Source: an uncultured Collinsella sp.
GTDB lineage: Bacteria > Actinomycetota > Coriobacteriia > Coriobacteriales > Coriobacteriaceae
Direction: 5' to 3'
DNA: 64,000 nt
Assembly (NCBI GenBank): GCA_900540935.1
Contig: UQHW01000010.1
Coordinates: 1-64,000, forward strand
Made by a program: the position numbers and the translations under genes. The notes beneath the pieces were generated by a model. It was not told the DNA's origin. It searched no databases and worked only from the letters and a program-made list of their open reading frames with translations. Positions within the stretch are counted from its first letter, which is position 1. Every line of letters begins with the position of its first letter. Of the stretch, positions 58,555 to 64,000 are shown in pieces.

Positions 58555-60915
58555 ATGGATGCCGCAGCCCGTACCGCCCATGATTCCACCCTCCAGCCGT
58601 TTTCGGAGATGGAGCACTATAAGCATGCCGATGAGCTGCCGCCCGAGATTATGGCGGACAGCTACGACAAGCTGGAGCGCTTGTGCCTCAAATATATGAA
58701 TGAGGACGACTTCTCCAAGGTGGAGCAAGCCTACTGCTTTGCCGCCGAGAAACACTGTAACCAAAAGCGCCGCTCGGGTGAGATGTACATTAACCATCCC
58801 GTCGAGGTTGCCATCATTTTGGCCGATCTCAAGATGGATTGTGACGTGGTGTGCGCCGCGCTGTTGCACGATACCGTCGAGGACACCGAGACCTCGCTCA
58901 CCGATGTTTCCGGCCTGTTTGGCGATACGGTGGCCGAGCTCGTCGATGGCGTGACCAAGCTCACCAACATCGAAGTCGACAGCATGGACGAGAAGCAGGC
59001 GCTCACGCTGCGCAAGATGTTCCTCGCCATGTCCAAGGACATTCGCGTCATCATCGTTAAACTTGCCGACCGTCTGCACAACATGCGAACGCTGGCAGCC
59101 CTGCGCGAGGATCGTCGCCTGTTTAAGGCTCGCGAGACCATGGACGTGTACGCGCCCTTGGCTGACCGCCTGGGCATGAGCTCTATTAAGTGGGAGCTCG
59201 AGGACCTGTCCTTCTTCTACCTGGAGCCCGATGCCTACCAGCGCATCGCGCGCATGGTGGCTGAGTCGCGCGAGGTCCGCGAGCGCTACCTTGCCGAGAC
59301 CATCAAGACACTCACCGACGAACTCAACCGCATTGGCCTGGAGGACTTCCAGATCAACGGCCGTTCCAAGCACTATTGGTCCATCTACCAAAAGATGAAG
59401 CGCAAGGGCAAGGAATTCTCCGAGATCTACGACCTGGTGGCACTGCGCGTCATCACGCATTCGGTGCGCGATTGCTACTCCACGCTCGGCGCGGTGCATA
59501 CGCTGTGGCACCCCATGCCCGGTCGCTTTAAAGACTATATCGCCATGCCCAAGGTCAATAACTACCAGTCGCTCCACACGACGGTCATCGGCCCTACGGC
59601 TCGTCCGCTCGAGATTCAGATTCGAACCTACGAGATGCATGAGCAGGCCGAGTACGGCATTGCCGCCCACTGGCTATATAAGAAGTCGGGCGGATCGTCT
59701 GCTTCCAAGACCAATGACGCTCAACGTTTGGACGACCAGATCAACTGGCTCAAGCATTCGCTCGATTGGGCGGCTTCCGACGAGATCACCGATGCCAAGG
59801 AATACCTGCACTCGCTGAAGGTCGATCTGTTCGATCAGGAGATCTTTGTCTTCACGCCCAAAGGCGAGGTCATGGCGCTTCGTGCCGGCTCCACGCCGCT
59901 CGACTTTGCCTATGCCGTTCACACCGAGGTGGGAAACCACTGCGTCGGCGCCAAAATCAACGGTGCGGTGGCTCCGCTCACGCACGAGATTAAGACGGGT
60001 GACCGTGTCGAGATCCTGACTAACAAGAGTTCCAAGCCGTCGCGCGATTGGCTCAAGATCGTTAAGACACCTTCCGCCAAGTCAAAGATCCGCCGCTATT
60101 TTGCCGCTGCGACCAAGGACGACGACGCTGCCGCCGGTCGCGATATGCTGGCCAAGGACCTGCGTAAGCGTGGCTATGGCATTTCTACGCCGCGTTCGAC
60201 GCGTGCACTCAACGCCGTGGCGGAGCAGTTTAACTTCAAGCAGCTCGAGGACCTGTTTGCCGCCGTCGGCGCCGGCAAGGTTGCCCCGCGCGCTGTGGGC
60301 AATAAGGTCGAGCAAATCTTGGACCCCAAGCCCGAGGAACAGCTCACCAAGGCCGAGGCTATCGCCGAGGTCGTGAAGCAGCCTGCTCGCGGCTCCAACC
60401 GCAAGCCGCAAAAGCGCGGCAAGAGCGCTAGTAACGGCATTATCGTCAAGGGCGAGAGCAACAGCGGCCTGCTGGTCCGTCTGGCTCATTGCTGCAACCC
60501 CGTGACGGGCGACGACATCGTCGGCTTCATCACGCGCGGTCGTGGCGTTTCGGTGCATCGCGCCAACTGCCCCAACGTCAAGGGTCTTATGGAACATCCC
60601 GAGCGCATGATCGATGTGGAGTGGGACGGCGCTGCCGACACCCTCTTCCAGGTCGAGATCGTGGTCGAGTGCCTGGACCGCATGGGCCTGCTCAAGGATG
60701 TCACCATTGCCATTGGCGATGCGGGCGGCAATATCCTTTCTGCCGCCACGTCGACCAACCGCGAGGGTATTGCAACCCTGCGCTTTATGGTCGAGATCTC
60801 GGACGCGAGCGGTCTGGATCCGCTGCTGGCTTCCATCAGCAGTGTCGATTCGGTCTACGACGCTCGCCGTCTTATGCCCGGCGAAGGCGGAGCTCAGCTC
60901 AAGCGCCGTGTGTAG
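58555..60915 (+). CDS. rel: bifunctional (p)ppGpp synthetase/hydrolase (Rel/SpoT)
   Basis: A 786-aa long RSH. The N-terminal hydrolase has the HD pair at 105-106 (LLHDTVEDT) and DRLHNMRTL. The synthetase region has GRFKDYIAMPKVNNYQSLHTTV near 325-345. TGS follows near 420-480 (FTPKGEVMALRAGSTPLDFAYAVHTEVG). Then come the conserved-Cys region (CCNPVTGDDIVGFITRGRGVSVHRANC) and the C-terminal ACT domain. It makes and degrades the alarmone in response to starvation. ATG 58555 follows GGGGAAGGGG. It is in the same transcription unit as recJ. Confidence 0.95.
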   Translation: MDAAARTAHDSTLQPFSEMEHYKHADELPPEIMADSYDKLERLCLKYMNEDDFSKVEQAYCFAAEKHCNQKRRSGEMYINHPVEVAIILADLKMDCDVVCAALLHDTVEDTETSLTDVSGLFGDTVAELVDGVTKLTNIEVDSMDEKQALTLRKMFLAMSKDIRVIIVKLADRLHNMRTLAALREDRRLFKARETMDVYAPLADRLGMSSIKWELEDLSFFYLEPDAYQRIARMVAESREVRERYLAETIKTLTDELNRIGLEDFQINGRSKHYWSIYQKMKRKGKEFSEIYDLVALRVITHSVRDCYSTLGAVHTLWHPMPGRFKDYIAMPKVNNYQSLHTTVIGPTARPLEIQIRTYEMHEQAEYGIAAHWLYKKSGGSSASKTNDAQRLDDQINWLKHSLDWAASDEITDAKEYLHSLKVDLFDQEIFVFTPKGEVMALRAGSTPLDFAYAVHTEVGNHCVGAKINGAVAPLTHEIKTGDRVEILTNKSSKPSRDWLKIVKTPSAKSKIRRYFAAATKDDDAAAGRDMLAKDLRKRGYGISTPRSTRALNAVAEQFNFKQLEDLFAAVGAGKVAPRAVGNKVEQILDPKPEEQLTKAEAIAEVVKQPARGSNRKPQKRGKSASNGIIVKGESNSGLLVRLAHCCNPVTGDDIVGFITRGRGVSVHRANCPNVKGLMEHPERMIDVEWDGAADTLFQVEIVVECLDRMGLLKDVTIAIGDAGGNILSAATSTNREGIATLRFMVEISDASGLDPLLASISSVDSVYDARRLMPGEGGAQLKRRV

Positions 60916-60949
60916 GTGCGAGAGCCTCTCAGCATCATAGATATTGGTT

Positions 60950-60985
60950 ACGTTCGAGGCATCGTTTGGTGCCTCGAACGTATTT
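60950..60985 (+). terminator. terminator after rel
   Basis: ACGTTCGAGGC and GCCTCGAACGT form an 11-bp stem with a 10-nt loop (ATCGTTTGGT), followed by ATTTT. Confidence 0.8.
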
Positions 60986-61003
60986 TAGAAGGAGGGTATG
61001 CGC

Positions 61004-61687
61004 ATGGGCGATATGACTTTGGACCTGACACCCCGAGGTGCAGCTTCGATTGAGGCACTCGTCAACGGCCCGATTCAGACCAACAGTTACGTCGTGATTT
61101 CGAATGACGAGTGCTTAATCGTCGATCCGGCGTGGGAGGGCGAGCGTCTTGTGGAGCATATCCGCACCGCGCATCCCGAGGTTCGCGTACTCGGCTCTGT
61201 CTGCACGCACGGTCATGCCGACCATGTTGGCGGGGTCGCCGGGGTTCGAGCTGTCGTTGGCGACAGCGCACTATATGAGTTGTGCGCTAAGGACGTGACG
61301 GTGCCTCGCGCAAATATCGAGGAGCAGCGCGCCATGTGGGGTATTGAGACGCCCGATCCGGGCGAGCCGACGCGGCTGCTTGCCGAGGGCGATACGATTG
61401 AATTGGGCGATATCTGCCTGCAGGTGATCGAGACGCCGGGGCATACGCCGGGCGGCATCGTCCTGTTCGCCGCGACCGAGCAGGGGAACATCGCCTTTGT
61501 GGGCGACACGCTTTTCCCGGGCAGCCACGGTCGTACCGATCTTTCCGGCGGTGACGAGGCGGCGATTATGCGCTCGCTCTCCAAACTTGCCAAGACGCTT
61601 CCGCCCGATACCGTTTGCTTGACGGGCCATGGCGATTCGACCACGATGGCGCGCGAACTTATGCAGAATCCGTTTATGCAGATGTAG
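61004..61687 (+). CDS. metallo-beta-lactamase-fold hydrolase (glyoxalase II-like)
   Basis: A 227-aa MBL-fold protein. THGHADHVGG gives the HxHxDH site. Other metal-site blocks are GHTPGG, FVGDTLF and TGHGDST. Such proteins often hydrolyse S-acyl-glutathione-like thioesters, but low-GSH actinobacteria may use another thiol; the substrate is not known. ATG 61004 (MGDMTLDL) is preferred because AAGGAGGG lies 7 bases before it; ATG 60998 is too close. Confidence 0.85.
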   Translation: MGDMTLDLTPRGAASIEALVNGPIQTNSYVVISNDECLIVDPAWEGERLVEHIRTAHPEVRVLGSVCTHGHADHVGGVAGVRAVVGDSALYELCAKDVTVPRANIEEQRAMWGIETPDPGEPTRLLAEGDTIELGDICLQVIETPGHTPGGIVLFAATEQGNIAFVGDTLFPGSHGRTDLSGGDEAAIMRSLSKLAKTLPPDTVCLTGHGDSTTMARELMQNPFMQM

Positions 61688-61881
61688 GCTCGAAGCCGTC
61701 TTTCGAACCACGAAGACCGCTCAATCGTCAAGCTATTTTCCCCAGTGGGTCGATTCTGTGGGGCAAACGGTCAAAAATTGTCCAATCGGATGGTATTCGT
61801 GAACAAACGAACGTTTATGCTCGGGTATGTCGTGGTAAAATCTCAGGCGTTATCGGAGCAACCTTACAGGAGGTTTCTTTT

Positions 61882-62748
61882 ATGCTCGTCAACGCAGCAG
61901 ACATGCTCAAGAAGGCCGAGGCCGGCAAGTACGCTCTCGGTGCCTTCAACACCAACAACCTCGAGTGGACCCTGGCTATTCTCCAGGCCGCCGAGGAGGC
62001 CAAGTCTCCGCTGATCCTTCAGTGCACCGCTGGTGCCGCTAAGTGGATGGGCGGTTTCAAGGTCTGCGCCGACATGGTCAAGGCTGCCGTCGAGGCCACG
62101 GGCGTTACCGTCCCCGTCGCCCTTCACCTCGATCACGGTTCTTACGAGGACTGCTTCAAGTGCATCGAGGCCGGCTTCACGTCCATCATGTATGACGGCT
62201 CTCACGAGGAGACCTTCCAGCTTAACCTCGACCGCACCAAGGAGCTCGTTGAGCTTGCCCACTCCAAGGGCATGTCCATCGAGGCCGAGGTCGGCGGCAT
62301 CGGCGGCACCGAGGACGGCGTGACCTCCAACGGCGAGCTCGCTGACCCCGCTGAGTGCAAGCAGATTGCTGACCTGGGCGTCGACTTCCTCGCCTGCGGT
62401 ATCGGCAACATCCACGGCGTGTATCCCGCCGACTGGGCTGGCCTTTCCTTCGAGCGTCTGGGCGAGATCAAGGCTCAGACCGGCGACCTGCCCCTCGTTC
62501 TGCACGGTGGTACCGGCATCCCCGAGGATCAGATCAAGAAGGCCATCTCCCTGGGTATCTCCAAGATCAACGTCAACACCGATCTCCAGCTCGTCTTCGC
62601 CAAGGGCGTTCGCGAGTATATCGAGGCTGGCAAGGATCAGCAGGGCAAGGGCTTTGACCCCCGCAAGCTCCTCAAGCCTGGTCGCGACAACATCGTTGCC
62701 CGCACCAAGGAGCTCATGGAGGAGTTTGGCTCCGTCAACAAGGCGTAA
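61882..62748 (+). CDS. fba: class II fructose-1,6-bisphosphate aldolase
   Basis: A 288-aa class II (zinc) aldolase of glycolysis that splits fructose-1,6-bisphosphate. Motifs VALHLDHGS (metal site), SIMYDGSH, EVGGIGGTEDG, LHGGTGIPE and KINVNTDLQ. AGGAGG precedes ATG 61882 by 8 bases. Strong codon bias (GAG, AAG, CTC; ATC) indicates high expression. It is followed by an extended palindrome and a T-rich terminator. Confidence 0.95.
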   Translation: MLVNAADMLKKAEAGKYALGAFNTNNLEWTLAILQAAEEAKSPLILQCTAGAAKWMGGFKVCADMVKAAVEATGVTVPVALHLDHGSYEDCFKCIEAGFTSIMYDGSHEETFQLNLDRTKELVELAHSKGMSIEAEVGGIGGTEDGVTSNGELADPAECKQIADLGVDFLACGIGNIHGVYPADWAGLSFERLGEIKAQTGDLPLVLHGGTGIPEDQIKKAISLGISKINVNTDLQLVFAKGVREYIEAGKDQQGKGFDPRKLLKPGRDNIVARTKELMEEFGSVNKA

Positions 62749-62770
62749 GTAGCGGTTTAACTTTCCCGTC

Positions 62771-62863
62771 GGAGGCCCCGTTCACCCTACGCTTTTCCCT
62801 TGCGCTCACCTGGCTTTGCCAGAAGTCGCGCAATGAGAAAAGCTTCGGGTGAACGGGGCCTCC
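62771..62863. repeat. 93-bp near-perfect palindrome after fba
   Basis: GGAGGCCCCGTTCACCC and its complement bound a structure with inner paired GCTTTTC/GAAAAGC, TTGCGC/GCGCAA and a central TGGC/GCCA. This exceeds a normal terminator and could be a dispersed element or a stable 3' end structure. Confidence 0.7.
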
Positions 62864-62930
62864 TTCGTTAACTCGCTACAGGGTTACTGGGCTGAATTCA
62901 TTTTTTGACTACCGCTCGGCGGTGTTGATG

Positions 62931-62958
62931 GCTCCCTTGTTGGGGCTTTCTTTTTTAT
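62931..62958 (+). terminator. probable terminator of fba
   Basis: GCTCC/GGGGC stem with 7-nt loop, followed by TTTCTTTTTT. Confidence 0.55.
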
Positions 62959-63003
62959 CTCGCTACAATGGACTTCAAGAGTTCTAATGACTTGGAGTTT
63001 GGT

Positions 63004-64000
63004 ATGGCTGTTATTAATGTGCTGCCTTCGGATGGGAAGGTTATTGACGAGGGTCCTGTTGGTTGCTCTGTTGATGTTTGCTGCGATGACTTTCGCCATC
63101 TCGATATTGGACTACCGCCTGAGATTCTTCGTCTTAAGGATGCCGGGTATTTGACGCAGGCTGTTGCCGCCTGCGATCGCCTTTTGGAGCAGAATCCTGA
63201 GCCTTCCCTGGCAGCCTGCGTTCGTGCCGAGCGGTATCGCATGCTTGAGACGCCGCTTCATTTTTCGGTGTCGCGCGATCGAGCTATTGCGATGATTCGC
63301 GAGGAGTGGCCTGAGTTTACCGAGGAGCAGTTTGACGATCTGATTGACCGTAAGCGTATTGACTGGCGCTTTATCGATGGCGAGCTGTTCGTTCTCGACA
63401 ACTTCCTCGATTCGCTTCGCGTATATCCCAAAGAGGTCCCCGGCATGCGTCCCGATTCTACGGACGGAATAGCACTGCGCGACGAGATGCTCAAGGAGAT
63501 GGAGTCACAAAACGGATTGGCTCGCGTCATTACGCTTAAAGCGTCCGTGTCTGTCCCCGGCGCTCTGGAGGGGGAGACCGTTTGCGCTTGGCTTCCCGTC
63601 GCGGCTGCCTGCCGTCAGCAGTCTCGGGTCGAGATTCTCGACATGACGCCGGAGGGTGCTGTTGCTCCCGCGAACGCTTCGGCGCGTACCGCCTCGTGGT
63701 CTTCTTCGAGTGAGCGCTCATTCTCGGTGACTTATCGTTATCACATCGATGCTGCTTATTGTGATGTCTACGGTGGCACACTTCCGGTTCATCCGCGTAT
63801 GGACGCGCCTCTGCCCGAGGATATTTCCGAGGACCGTCCGCACATTGCATTCACGCCGTATCTGCAGCAGCTGACGGCCGGTGTTGTTGACGGACTCGAG
63901 GATCCGCTCGATCGCGCTCGTGCTATCTATGATTATCTGACGCAGCATATCGACTATCGCTATCAGCCGCCGTACTTGCTTTTGGGATCTATTGCCGATG
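63004..64000 (+). CDS. transglutaminase-like domain protein, 3'-truncated by the window edge
   Basis: An open frame runs from ATG 63004 to the last base, at least 332 codons, with no stop codon. GGAG lies 8 bases before the ATG. An in-frame ATG at 62968 overlaps a TACAAT box that is more likely the -10 of the gene's promoter (TTGGGG at 62940, spacer 18). The translated part shows a charged, helical N-terminus and, near the end, DPLDRARAIYDYLTQHIDYRYQP, the helix preceding the catalytic Cys of the transglutaminase-like superfamily. The catalytic residues are beyond the window. Function and localisation cannot be told. Confidence 0.7.
   Translation, partial: MAVINVLPSDGKVIDEGPVGCSVDVCCDDFRHLDIGLPPEILRLKDAGYLTQAVAACDRLLEQNPEPSLAACVRAERYRMLETPLHFSVSRDRAIAMIREEWPEFTEEQFDDLIDRKRIDWRFIDGELFVLDNFLDSLRVYPKEVPGMRPDSTDGIALRDEMLKEMESQNGLARVITLKASVSVPGALEGETVCAWLPVAAACRQQSRVEILDMTPEGAVAPANASARTASWSSSSERSFSVTYRYHIDAAYCDVYGGTLPVHPRMDAPLPEDISEDRPHIAFTPYLQQLTAGVVDGLEDPLDRARAIYDYLTQHIDYRYQPPYLLLGSIAD

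Noticed and set aside
1..64000. tRNA, rRNA and CRISPR arrays
   Set aside because: No T-arm/acceptor patterns, conserved rRNA stretches or regularly spaced direct repeats were seen by reading; a covariance-model search was not possible.

Overview
The window is a high-GC chromosomal segment whose gene set and style fit an anaerobic actinobacterium of the class Coriobacteriia, most likely a Collinsella-type gut organism. This rests on the protein families and intergenic style, not on a database comparison. Supporting signs are a reverse rubrerythrin, a lactate dehydrogenase/EtfAB set with a ferredoxin domain, a LAXTG-type surface protein, an actinobacterial-type DEAD helicase and a very long PurL. 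No rRNA, tRNA, CRISPR array or complete transposase gene was seen.

Layout. 1-1660: a nuclease-like ORF between copies of a palindromic repeat. 1660-8663: rubrerythrin (minus), then an alcohol/aldehyde dehydrogenase pair behind a Rex-like palindrome, a small acidic protein, a phosphoesterase, a YdjC-type deacetylase and a DUF2130 protein. 8742-13564 (minus): a large DEAD/DEAH helicase, TrmB and a Trm9-like methyltransferase. 13832-18327 (plus): an XRE regulator with a membrane tail, a DUF4097 protein, Elp3 and a spermidine-synthase-like protein. 18428-24046 (minus): a three-gene module of TerB_N/TerB_C protein, BrxD-like P-loop ATPase and Lhr-like helicase, the best candidate for a poorly described DNA-processing or defence system. 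24135-28176 (minus): DUF554 and a five-gene cell-surface operon. 28523-32148 (plus): Ldh-EtfB-EtfA(Fd), a predicted electron-bifurcating lactate oxidation complex. 32145-37630: HD phosphohydrolase, AzlCD, KdgT, a diguanylate cyclase and an EamA exporter. 37730-45746: PurL, a Na+/H+-type antiporter, an SDR enzyme and homoserine dehydrogenase. 45997-52296: a complete branched-chain amino acid ABC importer with two tandem binding-protein genes. 52470-54977: CutC, a GalT/HIT-like protein and a BASS transporter. 55252-62748: a RecJ-RecQ-like fusion, Rel (RSH), an MBL hydrolase and class II FBP aldolase. 63004-end: a truncated transglutaminase-like gene.

A recurrent theme is palindromic intergenic DNA. 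One family is a 123-bp element with 18-bp terminal inverted repeats (two full copies and one half). A second is a roughly 40-bp hairpin carrying GGGACAGG in the loop (three copies). Several further palindromes have two arms containing GGGAC/GTCCC or other motifs. These look like REP/MITE-type dispersed elements, some of which may serve as terminators.

Start codons were chosen by Shine-Dalgarno spacing and family alignment. Several therefore differ from the longest open frame, and this is stated in each entry.
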